From assembly GCA_029863035.1 (NCBI GenBank), contig JAOTWH010000003.1, positions 1-31,631 of the forward strand: a stretch of 31,631 nt of DNA, written 5' to 3'. Both the position numbers and the translations under genes were made by a program. The first letter of the stretch is position 1; every line of letters begins with the position of its first letter. The notes beneath the pieces were generated by a model. That model did no database searches. It was not told where the DNA came from and saw only the letters and a list, made by a program, of their open reading frames with translations. Source of the stretch: Acidimicrobiia bacterium. GTDB taxonomy: Bacteria; Actinomycetota; Acidimicrobiia; UBA5794; JAOTWH01. This document shows positions 8,358 to 16,159 of the stretch, one piece after another.

Positions 8358-9214
8358 GCCGCCCCCTCCATTGCGGCTTTGCCTGCGGGCTGCACCTCCA
8401 CCAGCTCGAGTGGGTGGGTCCCTGTTCCCAACATCGGAACGCCGTCTACCTCTTCGATCCGCCCAGCGCCGAGTTCGCCCTCGGCGGCTCTCACAGTGAG
8501 GACCTTGAAGCGATCGCCCTCGACCTCGCCCCACGCGCCGGGGCGTGGGTTGAAAGCCCTCACCTGCCGCGCCAGATCGTCGGCCGGAGCAGTGGGATCT
8601 ATGCGGGCCTCACTGGGATCGATCTTGGGGGCCTCGGTTGGTACGCCGTCTTGGGGAGAGGCCTCCAGATCGCCGGCCACGAAGTCGGGCAATCGTCCGC
8701 CGAGAAGATCTGCACCCAGTCGAGCCAGGCGATCGGTCAGTTCGCCCGCGGACTCCGAGTGGCCTATCGGAGTACGAGCGGTTTCCAGCACCGGGCCGGT
8801 GTCGAGACCTTCATCCATGACCATCAGGGTGACTCCGGTTTCGTCGTCGCCTGCGAGAATCGCTCGCTCGACCGGCGCAGCACCCCTCCAGCGCGGCAAG
8901 AGCGAGAAGTGAACATTGACAAAGCCGAGGTTGGGCACGGCTAGCAACTCGGGTGAGATCAACTGCCCATAAGCGACCAGGACGGCTACGTCGATCCCCT
9001 CCAGCTGGTCGCTCATCTCGCCTGCCCGATCCGGTTGAACAACACGCAGGCCGAGCTCGGTGGCAGCCACCTTGACCGGCGGCGGCAGCGGCTCACCAGA
9101 GCGACCTCGCGGCCTGTCGATCCTGGTGACCACCAACTTGATATCGGATATCGAATTCAGCACCCCGAGCGAAGCGACCGCTGCTTCCGGTGTCCCGAAG
9201 AATGCTGTATTCAT
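8315..9214 (-). CDS. fmt: Methionyl-tRNA formyltransferase
   Basis: This enzyme formylates Met-tRNAfMet using 10-formyl-tetrahydrofolate. It is 299 residues, slightly shorter than typical (about 310). The N-terminal formyltransferase domain has the catalytic triad residues N100, H102 and D138, in FVNVHFSLLPRWRG and MDEGLDTGP. The FFGTPEAAV opening is also typical. The C-terminal tRNA-binding OB-like domain follows from about residue 205 (VRAFNPRPGAWGEVEG). Its ATG overlaps the def stop as ATGA, so the formylating and deformylating enzymes are co-translated. Confidence 0.96.
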   Translation of the reverse strand: MNTAFFGTPEAAVASLGVLNSISDIKLVVTRIDRPRGRSGEPLPPPVKVAATELGLRVVQPDRAGEMSDQLEGIDVAVLVAYGQLISPELLAVPNLGFVNVHFSLLPRWRGAAPVERAILAGDDETGVTLMVMDEGLDTGPVLETARTPIGHSESAGELTDRLARLGADLLGGRLPDFVAGDLEASPQDGVPTEAPKIDPSEARIDPTAPADDLARQVRAFNPRPGAWGEVEGDRFKVLTVRAAEGELGAGRIEEVDGVPMLGTGTHPLELVEVQPAGKAAMEGAAWMNGRRGEPSLLS

Positions 9215-9711
9215 TCGCTTGGCAGGCCCATGGCTTCCTCGCGCAATGCCCGCAAAGCCTCCTTGCGCACTGACCGGCCCAGCCGTTTCAACAGGAGCAT
9301 CCCATCCAGGTGATCTATCTCGTGCTGGAGAACCCGGCCCAATAGCTCATCTCCCTCATGCACCACCTCGTTACCGTCGCCATCGAGGCCGCTCACCTTG
9401 GCGTAGTTCGGTCGGACGATGGGCCAATAGCGGCCGGGAACCGAGAGGCATCCCTCGTCGAACTCCCACTCCCCCGACGTCTCTACCAGTTCGGGATTGA
9501 TCACCGCGTTGGGACCCTCCCCCACGTCGAACACGAACACGCGCCGCGGCACTCCTATCTGAGGTGCTGCCAGGCCCACGCCTGGGGCGTCGTACATCGT
9601 GTCGAGCATGTCTTCGATGAGCCTGTCCAGCGACTCGTCGATGGTGTCGACTGGCTCGGCAACACTGGTAAGCACCAGGTCGCCCCATGTTCTTATGGGA
9701 AACACAGCCAT
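9211..9711 (-). CDS. def: Peptide deformylase
   Basis: This iron or zinc hydrolase removes the N-formyl group from nascent proteins. All three family motifs are present: GVGLAAPQIG (44-53), EGCLSVPG with metal ligand C88, and QHEIDHLDG with H130, catalytic E131 and H134. Its 166 residues match the usual length. It lies 19 bp downstream of the MFS transporter gene. In many bacteria priA is directly upstream of def. Here two genes intervene, one of them on the other strand. Confidence 0.97.
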   Translation of the reverse strand: MAVFPIRTWGDLVLTSVAEPVDTIDESLDRLIEDMLDTMYDAPGVGLAAPQIGVPRRVFVFDVGEGPNAVINPELVETSGEWEFDEGCLSVPGRYWPIVRPNYAKVSGLDGDGNEVVHEGDELLGRVLQHEIDHLDGMLLLKRLGRSVRKEALRALREEAMGLPSE

Positions 9712-9730
9712 AACGCGGCGAGGATAGGTC

Positions 9731-10930
9731 CTAGGTGTGGTGGGCAGGGACGGGTCGTTCTAGCGGCGACGCCGCCCTCCTCATTGCTCCGCGGTCCCAC
9801 CACGCGAACACCGCTGCCCCCGCGGCCAAGATTGCCCCTGCCGACAGGAACATCGCCCGGTAGCTGCTGGCGGAGATAATCAATCCGAGAATGGGCCCGG
9901 CCATCAGCGTGCCGACATCGAACAACGACGTGAATATGGCTACGGCGGTGCCGCGATCCTTCACTCCGGCACGTCTCACCACGAAGGCATAGAGGATGGG
10001 AAAGCCGAACCCGTGGCCGATGCCGCAAAAGACTCCGGCTATAGCTACCTCGCCGCTTCCCGATGCGAACGCCAACACGGCGAATCCGGCCACGAGCGAC
10101 AACATCGATGGGAACAGCACTCGCTTTGGACCGACGCGGTCCGGTAAACGGGCGAAGAACACCCGTACCGCTATGGCCATGCTCACATAGGCGGTGAAGA
10201 AGAGGCCAACGGAACCGATCGATGTCTCGGTGACGAAGGTCTTGAGGAATGTGAAGTAGGCAGTCAGGACGAAGGCGAATACCGCCGTCATCCACCACAG
10301 AGGTGCCAGGTCGCGCTGGCGCAATGCCGCCACGAATCCCGTGCGCTCGGGATGCTCTCCCGGGTCAACCGGCGGCTCCGTTAGTGGGATGCTGGCCAGC
10401 AGTGAAGCGACAGAGAAGCCAAGCGCTGTCAGGAACAGATGGTCGAATTCACCGATTCTGAGAACCAGATCGCCGACCAAACCGCCCAACGCGATGGGCA
10501 ATAGTCCCGAAGTCCCGAACAGCGCCAGCCCCTCGGTGAGCCGTGATTTGGGAACGATGTCGGCCCCGTAGGTGAACAACGCGGTAAAGAGAACCGCTTC
10601 CGACAGGCCGTGGATGATGCGGACCACGTACACCCACGGCCCGATCGAGCTGACCGTCAGGTAGAGGAGCACCGCTATCACGTTCACGATGTTTCCGGCG
10701 ATGATCACTGGGCGCCTTCCCCTCACATCCATCGCGGCACCTATTGCCGGCCTGATGGCGATGGCGGCCACCGCTGCCGAACCCACGATGAGTCCTATCT
10801 GAACTTCGGCGGCCCCGAGGTCCTGTAGGAAGCCAGGGAAGTGCAGGAAGAGGTTGAACGAAAGTCCGTTGAAAACATTCGCCAATGAAGCCAGCACGAA
10901 CGGTTTCGTCAGTAGACGGTCGTCGGACAT
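9731..10930 (-). CDS. MFS transporter, 12 transmembrane segments
   Basis: This integral membrane protein of 399 residues has about twelve hydrophobic segments in two halves joined by a charged loop near residues 190-210. The loop between segments 2 and 3 carries AAMDVRGRRPVIIAG, matching the MFS signature G-x-x-x-D-R-x-G-R-R in relaxed form. A second, weaker version is seen in the second half (ARLPDRVGPKRVL). The substrate cannot be deduced; drug/sugar efflux-type MFS proteins look like this. It sits 19 bp upstream of def with no obvious functional link. Its upstream region (10931-11035) holds a heptamer repeat and separates it from a divergent gene. Confidence 0.88.
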   Translation of the reverse strand: MSDDRLLTKPFVLASLANVFNGLSFNLFLHFPGFLQDLGAAEVQIGLIVGSAAVAAIAIRPAIGAAMDVRGRRPVIIAGNIVNVIAVLLYLTVSSIGPWVYVVRIIHGLSEAVLFTALFTYGADIVPKSRLTEGLALFGTSGLLPIALGGLVGDLVLRIGEFDHLFLTALGFSVASLLASIPLTEPPVDPGEHPERTGFVAALRQRDLAPLWWMTAVFAFVLTAYFTFLKTFVTETSIGSVGLFFTAYVSMAIAVRVFFARLPDRVGPKRVLFPSMLSLVAGFAVLAFASGSGEVAIAGVFCGIGHGFGFPILYAFVVRRAGVKDRGTAVAIFTSLFDVGTLMAGPILGLIISASSYRAMFLSAGAILAAGAAVFAWWDRGAMRRAASPLERPVPAHHT

Positions 10931-10951
10931 CGAGGCAACTTAGGGGCCCGA

Positions 10952-10979
10952 TTCTCGTTCCTCGTTTCTAGTTTCTCGT
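10952..10979. repeat. Four tandem heptamers, TTCTCGT-like
   Basis: TTCTCGT, TCCTCGT, TTCTAGT and TTCTCGT follow each other without a gap (28 nt). They lie in the divergent intergenic region between the MFS gene and the VPI-repeat protein. A second array with the same period and length lies at 25493-25520. No function is known to me. Confidence 0.7.
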
Positions 10980-11035
10980 GCTCCCCCAACTCGCGCCCTC
11001 GTATCGTGCCGAAGTTCACCGATCTGGAGGCTGGA

Positions 11036-11614
11036 ATGAAGAAGTATTACGTACCCATCGCGATCGCTGTTGCTGGAGTGGCCGTGCTCGCAGCGCTGTT
11101 GGTCTCCTTCAACGCCCGGAACAGGGTGTCGCGTTTGGAGGACACGGTTTCCGAGCTGGCGCTGCAGGCAGCCCTCATTCAGGGGGTGTTCCAAGGACCG
11201 CTCGCCTCAGAGCTAAATGGCGTCGTCGAGGAACTGGATTCCTTCCAGACATCAACGATCTCGTTCGAGGTCGACATCGACGAGACGATCTCGGTGGACA
11301 CCGACTTCACGCTGCAACGGACCGTTCAGGTCCCGATCGTGGCAACGGTGCCGATTCGCGAGGAGCTCGATACCACGATCACCATCGCCGGTCCGCTGGG
11401 TGTCGACATTCCGCTCAACGTGACGGTGCCGGTAAATGTCGACGTTCCCATCGACCTCGTGGTCGACATCCCCATCGACGAGACGGTGCCGATATCGACC
11501 AACATCCCGGTGCGCTTGACGGTGCCGATCGACGTGGCCGTCGCAGGCTCTCCTTTGGCGGACTTGGCAGCGGCGTTGTCCGAAGCGCTAGGCGGTTTGG
11601 CGAACGCGTTGTAA
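11036..11614 (+). CDS. Membrane-anchored protein with VPI/VPV repeats
   Basis: I do not recognise this 192-residue protein. It has a charged N-terminus, one transmembrane helix (about 5-25), a short heptad-like segment (30-60), and a region of about 75-170 with recurring short beta-type units (VPI, IPL, VPV, VPID, IPV) alternating with acidic or polar residues every 6-10 positions. A small alanine-rich helix ends the protein. The pattern suggests a regular beta structure outside the membrane. The ATG at 11036 has GGAGG 5 nt upstream; the frame is open to a GTG at 11006. It is transcribed opposite to its neighbours, and a hairpin follows its stop. Confidence 0.75.
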   Translation: MKKYYVPIAIAVAGVAVLAALLVSFNARNRVSRLEDTVSELALQAALIQGVFQGPLASELNGVVEELDSFQTSTISFEVDIDETISVDTDFTLQRTVQVPIVATVPIREELDTTITIAGPLGVDIPLNVTVPVNVDVPIDLVVDIPIDETVPISTNIPVRLTVPIDVAVAGSPLADLAAALSEALGGLANAL

Positions 11615-11625
11615 CACCTTTGCTC

Positions 11626-11647
11626 CCTCCCCCGCTTGCGGGGGAGG
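11626..11647. terminator. GC-rich perfect hairpin between convergent genes
   Basis: Ten-base arms (CCTCCCCCGC and its complement) are separated by TT. It lies 11 bp after the stop of the plus-strand VPI-repeat gene and 90 bp after the end of convergent priA. There is no U tract on either side, so it may be a Rho-independent-like stop for both directions or a REP-like element. The flanking GGTCAGGTGGGGGT also occurs next to similar palindromes in other genomes, as far as I recall. Confidence 0.5.
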
Positions 11648-11697
11648 TCAGGTGGGGGTGGCGACCGCTACCGCGAACTTGCAGCGCGTCTTCATCT

Positions 11698-11732
11698 TCT
11701 GACGGGTTGACGAGCCCGAGCAGCGACAAATG
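11698..11732. repeat. Single short relative of the pilC-pilA structured repeat
   Basis: TCTG, a hairpin (CGGG at 11703-11706, CCCG at 11715-11718) and CAGCGACAAATG. The final 16 bases (11717-11732, CGAGCAGCGACAAATG) are identical to the end of repeat units B and B' near 26 kb. It lies 5 bp beyond the priA stop codon, in the same orientation relative to the gene as the unit abutting the pilC stop. Confidence 0.65.
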
Positions 11733-11737
11733 GATAG

Positions 11738-13489
11738 CTAGATGTCCGTCGGGTCGGCGTCCACTCTCACCCTTGCTCCCCCATCGCGCCAAGAGTGAAC
11801 CAGGGGGCGCAGCGCAACTTTCAGCTTCAACAGGTCGGGGCCCTGGATCAACCATCGCTGGCGATCGTTGATGTCAATGGGTCCCAGCACTTGAACTCCG
11901 CTTCCGGCTGCTGCCTTCAGTTCGGCGTCCATGGCGGGTGGGCCTTCGGCCGACTCCACCACCATCAACTGACCAGCCGGTGGAAATCCAGCGTCAGAAC
12001 GTTCCCGGAGGTGGTCTTCGAGGAACCTCATTGGGTCGCCGCGCTTGAGAGCTTCTATGGCGGGATGGGAAGGCTGGTTGGTCTGGACGATGCAGCGACG
12101 TCCCCGGCCCGGCTCAACGGCGCTGGCGACTCTCGCCATAAGTCGCAGCGCCTCCTCGCCGGCTCTGTAGGAGGGAGCCAGGAGAAGGCCGTCGGCGTCT
12201 GCGACGACAGCCAAGCGCACCGGATCCAACCGGGGCAGGTCTTGCTCGGTTCCGACCACCACGTGCGCTCCCGACCCGACCACTCCCACGGAATCTGTGA
12301 CACGCTTGAGCTCCTCCATCGTCCGTCCAATTCCAGAACCGAGTGCTTCGAAACGGTCTTGGCCGCAGTTGGCGCAGGGCCGGAACGGGGTGCTGCAGCG
12401 CCTACACGCCTCAGCTGTGTCGGAACCTGCCCCGCACACTGCGCAGGTTCGAAGCTCCCGACAGTTGACGCACCGAAAGGCTGCAGCGAATCCTCGCCTT
12501 CTGGTGAAGACGAAGACCGTCTCGCTCTCCTTTCCGACCGCCGAGATAGCCCGCTTCACCGACATGGCGAAGTAGCCAGAACCGGGAGGGTCGGCCGAGC
12601 GGTCGGCTACCTCGATGAGACCCCACGGCCTGGCGCTGGCCGGCTGAATCCGGGTGCCCGTTGCCAGCGCCTCGCCACTCGGCACAGATCCTGTCATCAT
12701 CAACCGGAAGCCTTCCAACTGCGCTCGCTTGGCGAGGATGTCTCTGGCATGAGTGGTGGGCATTCTCTTGTCCTTGTGCCCGCGACGGGCCTCATCGACC
12801 ACGACCGCATTCGCCAGGTTGTGGACCGGCCAGAACGCTCCCTCTCTGGTGGTGACAAGAGTTGTGGGAGCTGAGGTCGATGCCACCCAAGCGTCGGTGA
12901 CCGTCTTCGCCCCCAGCGAGCTCGTCGCCAATTGCACGCCTCGACCCAACTTGCGCCCCAGCTCCGTCTCTAGCGCAACCGCCTCGACGACTGTTGGCAT
13001 TACGAACACCGTGCTCTGGCCTCGTTCGGAGTCGGCGGCGGCTACCTCAATGAGCTCAGGGGGGCCGGCACCCAGCAAGAATCTGATGGAAGAGGAGGTC
13101 CCTGCACCTGAGGCCGATGTCTGCCCGACTTCGCTCTTCGGCACATTGGGGGGCGCGGTCTTGGCCAATAGAGCCGAAAGGGGTGCCACGTAGTGAAAGG
13201 CTGCCCACCGCAACGCCTCCAGGCCGGCGGGAGTGAAGACGTTGAAGTCGCCGGAGCGACCGACGATCTGGCGCAGCCGCGGTCGCTCGCGATCGTGCAG
13301 GGCCGTGACAAAGCCACGCACCCTTCTCCCTCCCAACGGAATGCGAACCAAGGAACCAACCGAGATAGCAAGGTCGTCCGGGATGCGGTAGGTGAACCCA
13401 TCGTCGACGGCGAATGAAGCGACGTCTGGTACGACCTGCGCTAGCGGCGAGGTCAGCTCTTGGCCCGGAGTTCGACGATCCGGCCCCAC
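11738..13489 (-). CDS. priA: PriA-like primosomal protein without helicase motifs
   Basis: This 583-residue protein is related to the replication-restart factor PriA. The N-terminal 3'-DNA-binding domain (about 15-105) and the eight zinc cysteines are kept (C340, C343, C349, C352, C362, C365, C372, C375). The P-loop GxGKT is missing: the expected site reads MPTVVEAVALETELG. The DEAH box is replaced by VDEARRGHKD (about 231-240). ATP-driven unwinding is therefore unlikely, as known for actinobacterial PriA. It follows coaBC with a 37-bp overlap. The GTG start at 13489 lacks a good ribosome site, and homology really begins near residue 13, so the start is uncertain. Confidence 0.9.
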   Translation of the reverse strand: MGPDRRTPGQELTSPLAQVVPDVASFAVDDGFTYRIPDDLAISVGSLVRIPLGGRRVRGFVTALHDRERPRLRQIVGRSGDFNVFTPAGLEALRWAAFHYVAPLSALLAKTAPPNVPKSEVGQTSASGAGTSSSIRFLLGAGPPELIEVAAADSERGQSTVFVMPTVVEAVALETELGRKLGRGVQLATSSLGAKTVTDAWVASTSAPTTLVTTREGAFWPVHNLANAVVVDEARRGHKDKRMPTTHARDILAKRAQLEGFRLMMTGSVPSGEALATGTRIQPASARPWGLIEVADRSADPPGSGYFAMSVKRAISAVGKESETVFVFTRRRGFAAAFRCVNCRELRTCAVCGAGSDTAEACRRCSTPFRPCANCGQDRFEALGSGIGRTMEELKRVTDSVGVVGSGAHVVVGTEQDLPRLDPVRLAVVADADGLLLAPSYRAGEEALRLMARVASAVEPGRGRRCIVQTNQPSHPAIEALKRGDPMRFLEDHLRERSDAGFPPAGQLMVVESAEGPPAMDAELKAAAGSGVQVLGPIDINDRQRWLIQGPDLLKLKVALRPLVHSWRDGGARVRVDADPTDI

Positions 13490-14634
13490 AACCGGCGGGC
13501 CACCTCGCGTTTGGGGAGCACGTCCCAGGCATCGACGCTGCCATCTGGCGTGATGAGCGTTACCCGGTTGTCGTCCGAACCGAAACCGACACCAACTTCG
13601 GTGATGTCGTTGGCCACAAGTAGATCCACCCCTTTGGATTTCGCCTTTGCGATGGCTCCATCGGCCGGACCTGCCTCAGCGGCGAAACCAACCAGGAACG
13701 GACGCGGCTCGGCATTGGCGACACCCTCGAGGATGTCTGGGGTGGGCTCGAGGACCATGTCCGGTGGGCCGTCGGCTCTGCGCAGTTTCGGTTCCGATAC
13801 GGCTTTCGGACGGAAGTCGGCCACGGCAGCCGCCAGCACGGCCACGTCGGTGGCCGAGGCCAGTGACCAAACCGCGGTCGCCATCTCCTCGGCGCTTTCC
13901 ACCAGCACCAGCTCCGCGTCGATTCCAGCCGCGGGGACGGTCGTGACAAGTGTCACCGAAGCTCCTCTGGCTGCCGCTTCGGCCGCGAGTGCCGCACCCA
14001 TCTTGCCCGACGAGCGATTGCCCAAGTATCGCACCGGATCGATGGCCTCCCTGGTTCCCCCCGACGTGACCAGCACCTTCAGCCCTTCAAGATCGCCAGG
14101 ACTCAACATGGCCTGCAAAGCTTCCACGATGGCTTCCGGTTCCGCCATCCGTCCCATTCCGCTGTCACCGCCCGCCAGTGGACCGTCCACCGGTCCCGCC
14201 AGGTGGTAGCCATCGCCAGCGAGGGTGGTGATGTTGCGTTGGGTGGCAGGGTGCTCCCACATCTCGGTGTGCATGGCTGGAGCTATAAGGACGGGCGCCT
14301 GGGAGGCAACCACCGTGGCGCTAACCGCGTCGTCGCTCTGGCCCGTTGCTAGACGTGCCATGAACCCGGCGGTGGCCGGCGCCACAACAACCGCGTCGGC
14401 CCATCTGGCCAACTCGGTATGGGGGCTCACTGCGGTGGCGCCGAAGAGGTCTGAGACCGGAGGATGACCTGTTATCGCTGCCATGGTTTGCAAGCCGATG
14501 AATTTGGAGGCCGAAAAGGTCATGACCACCTTGACCTCAGCCCCGTCTTCGATAAGCAAGCGAGTGAGTGGGGCCGCCTTGTAGGCCGCAACCCCCCCGG
14601 TGATCCCAAGCACTATGCGACGCCCTGAAAGCAT
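13453..14634 (-). CDS. coaBC: Phosphopantothenoylcysteine synthetase/decarboxylase
   Basis: This bifunctional coenzyme A enzyme has 393 residues. The N-terminal flavin-dependent CoaC domain has GITGGVAAYK (10-19), the active-site histidine in SPHTELARWAD, and PAMHTEMW. The usual motif is PAMNxxMW, so asparagine is replaced by histidine; I recall the same in mycobacterial CoaBC. The C-terminal CoaB domain has VTSGGTREAIDPVRYLGNRS and the lid lysine region EPKLRR. The ATG start lies 2 bp after the rpoZ stop. It forms a tight block with gmk, rpoZ and priA. Confidence 0.95.
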   Translation of the reverse strand: MLSGRRIVLGITGGVAAYKAAPLTRLLIEDGAEVKVVMTFSASKFIGLQTMAAITGHPPVSDLFGATAVSPHTELARWADAVVVAPATAGFMARLATGQSDDAVSATVVASQAPVLIAPAMHTEMWEHPATQRNITTLAGDGYHLAGPVDGPLAGGDSGMGRMAEPEAIVEALQAMLSPGDLEGLKVLVTSGGTREAIDPVRYLGNRSSGKMGAALAAEAAARGASVTLVTTVPAAGIDAELVLVESAEEMATAVWSLASATDVAVLAAAVADFRPKAVSEPKLRRADGPPDMVLEPTPDILEGVANAEPRPFLVGFAAEAGPADGAIAKAKSKGVDLLVANDITEVGVGFGSDDNRVTLITPDGSVDAWDVLPKREVARRLWGRIVELRAKS

Positions 14635-14636
14635 CG

Positions 14637-14864
14637 TTAGCTCTCTTCTGCGATGACGACCTTGTTCTCGGCTATCTCTTCGAGGGCTATCGAAAGCGGT
14701 TTGGCCGAGAGAGAGTGCACCTGGGGTGGTACGTAGCTACCAAGGCCCTCTCCGAGCTGGTTGAAGTATGCGTTGATTTGGCGGGCACGGCGCGCCGCTA
14801 GGACCACCAGCCTGAAGCGGCTCTGGGTCTTGTCCAATACGCGCTCGATGGGCGGTTCGATCAT
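14637..14864 (-). CDS. rpoZ: RNA polymerase omega subunit
   Basis: This small subunit of 75 residues aids assembly of the beta' subunit. The sequence has the omega pattern [15 protein letters not shown] in its first half and [15 protein letters not shown] in the second. It starts with ATG overlapping the gmk stop (ATGA). The gmk-rpoZ-coaBC order is conserved widely. Confidence 0.95.
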   Translation of the reverse strand: MIEPPIERVLDKTQSRFRLVVLAARRARQINAYFNQLGEGLGSYVPPQVHSLSAKPLSIALEEIAENKVVIAEES

Positions 14865-15505
14865 TGAAGGGGACCTTTCGACTGTTTCAGTATACCTGCC
14901 ACTTCGGACACCACCCGCTCCAGATCGTCATTGATCACGACATGGTCGGCAAGCGCTGATCCGACTTCCATCTCGGTGCGAGCGATCTCGAGCCTGCGCT
15001 CGAAGTCGTGAGTGTCGCCCCTACCCCGCAGGCGCTCTTCTAGCTCCGCCAGCGACGGTGGAACCACGAAGATCATCAGCGACTCGGGCATGGCTGCCTT
15101 GACCTGGCCCGCCCCTTGAACCTCGATCTCCAAAACGACATCGGAGCCCGACGCCAGCCGCTCCTCGATCGAGCCGCGCAGGGTTCCGTAGCGGCGATCG
15201 CTGTAATGGGCCCATTCCAAGAAGTCGCCGTTGTCGACGCGCTGGCTGAAGTCATCATCCGACACGAATTCATAGTCCTCACCATCCACCTCGCCTGGAC
15301 GGGCGTCTCGTGTAGTCAGAGAGACCGAGAGGTGGAATGGATGGACTTGGGCGAGGCGCTCGACAACCGTCGTCTTCCCCACGCCGGAGGGCCCTGAGAT
15401 CACAACGAGCATGCCCCGCCGGGGCTCGTCAGGAGAGGGCTTCGATGAGTGACTGGCGCTGTCGGGCTCCGAGCCCCCTGATGCGCCGGTTCTCAGCGAT
15501 GCCAT
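14861..15505 (-). CDS. gmk: Guanylate kinase
   Basis: This enzyme phosphorylates GMP to GDP. The P-loop [11 protein letters not shown] begins near residue 36 of the longest form. It is followed by [19 protein letters not shown] (GMP-binding), [14 protein letters not shown] and [11 protein letters not shown]. The 214-residue form starts with ATG at 15505 behind GGAGG, although spacing is only 3 nt, and overlaps mihF by 77 bases. An ATG at 15412 would give 183 residues, 16 nt after the mihF stop. Family proteins often begin only a few residues before the P-loop strand, so the shorter form is quite possible. Actinobacterial members commonly do have N-terminal tails. Confidence 0.93.
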   Translation of the reverse strand: MASLRTGASGGSEPDSASHSSKPSPDEPRRGMLVVISGPSGVGKTTVVERLAQVHPFHLSVSLTTRDARPGEVDGEDYEFVSDDDFSQRVDNGDFLEWAHYSDRRYGTLRGSIEERLASGSDVVLEIEVQGAGQVKAAMPESLMIFVVPPSLAELEERLRGRGDTHDFERRLEIARTEMEVGSALADHVVINDDLERVVSEVAGILKQSKGPLQ

Positions 15506-15743
15506 GCTCCTCCATCAGCCGGTTCGCCTTCACTTTGCCGAGGCCCGGCATGGCCGCCAGAGCAGCGAAGACCTTCATCCCCGCTAGAACTTCGTCGGCG
15601 TCGGCACGCCTGAACAACTCGTGTACATCGACACTTCCGGTGCGCAATAGTTCCTTGAGCTCCGCCCTGGCGCGCCGGGCTTGGGCAGCCTTGGCCAATG
15701 CTGCGGTGCGTTGTTCCGGCGTCAGCTTGGGGGGTTGCGGCAT
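15429..15743 (-). CDS. mihF: Actinobacterial integration host factor mIHF
   Basis: This DNA-binding nucleoid protein has 104 residues. The opening LTPEQRTAALAKAAQARRAR and the helix-turn-helix-like end with [29 protein letters not shown] (shown here in part by its helix-hairpin-helix core PGLGKVKA) are the mIHF hallmarks. It is not related to proteobacterial IHF. The frame is open to 15779, but the ATG at 15743 with AAAGG 5 nt upstream gives the family length. Its position between nusB and gmk is typical for actinobacteria and is one of the best taxonomic clues in the window. Confidence 0.93.
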   Translation of the reverse strand: MPQPPKLTPEQRTAALAKAAQARRARAELKELLRTGSVDVHELFRRADADEVLAGMKVFAALAAMPGLGKVKANRLMEEHGIAENRRIRGLGARQRQSLIEALS

Positions 15744-15775
15744 CGAGGCCTTTCGGGTCGGTCGGGCGCAGCCTA

Positions 15776-16159
15776 TCAAGCGCCGTTGGCGCTTCGTTCC
15801 TCACTGGCCAGCCGCCCCAAGACGCCGTTGATAAATCCGCCACTTCGTTCGGTCGAGTAGGTCTTGGCGTGTTTGACAGCTTCCGAGATGATGACGGCGT
15901 GAGGCGTGTTGATCTCGTTACGCAGTTCGTAAAGAGCCAGCCGCAAGATGTTGCGATCAACTGCCGGCATCCGATCGACTCGCCACTTGTCCGACACGGC
16001 TTCCAGGGCAGCGTCGAGTGAGTCCATCTCACTTACGACCCCTTCGTACAAGCGTTTGGCCCTTCCGGTTAGGTTTTCGCCCGACTCCGAACCGCCCTCA
16101 CCCTGGTCGGTGGCGTAGAGAGCACGCAGGGCGCGCTCCCTAGCGTCGCCATCGCTCAT
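15776..16159 (-). CDS. nusB: Transcription antitermination factor NusB
   Basis: NusB, with NusE (ribosomal S10), binds boxA RNA and promotes antitermination, notably in rRNA operons. The 127-residue all-helical protein shows ARERALRALYATDQ at the start and the family core MPAVDRNILRLALYELRNE, followed by VIISEAVKHAKTYSTERSG and FINGVLGRLA. It starts with ATG overlapping the efp stop (ATGA). It ends 32 bp before mihF. Confidence 0.95.
   Translation of the reverse strand: MSDGDARERALRALYATDQGEGGSESGENLTGRAKRLYEGVVSEMDSLDAALEAVSDKWRVDRMPAVDRNILRLALYELRNEINTPHAVIISEAVKHAKTYSTERSGGFINGVLGRLASEERSANGA

Noticed and set aside
14861..15505. A second small gene overlapping gmk and mihF
   Set aside because: The overlap is explained by a long N-terminal tail of gmk or by a start at 15412.
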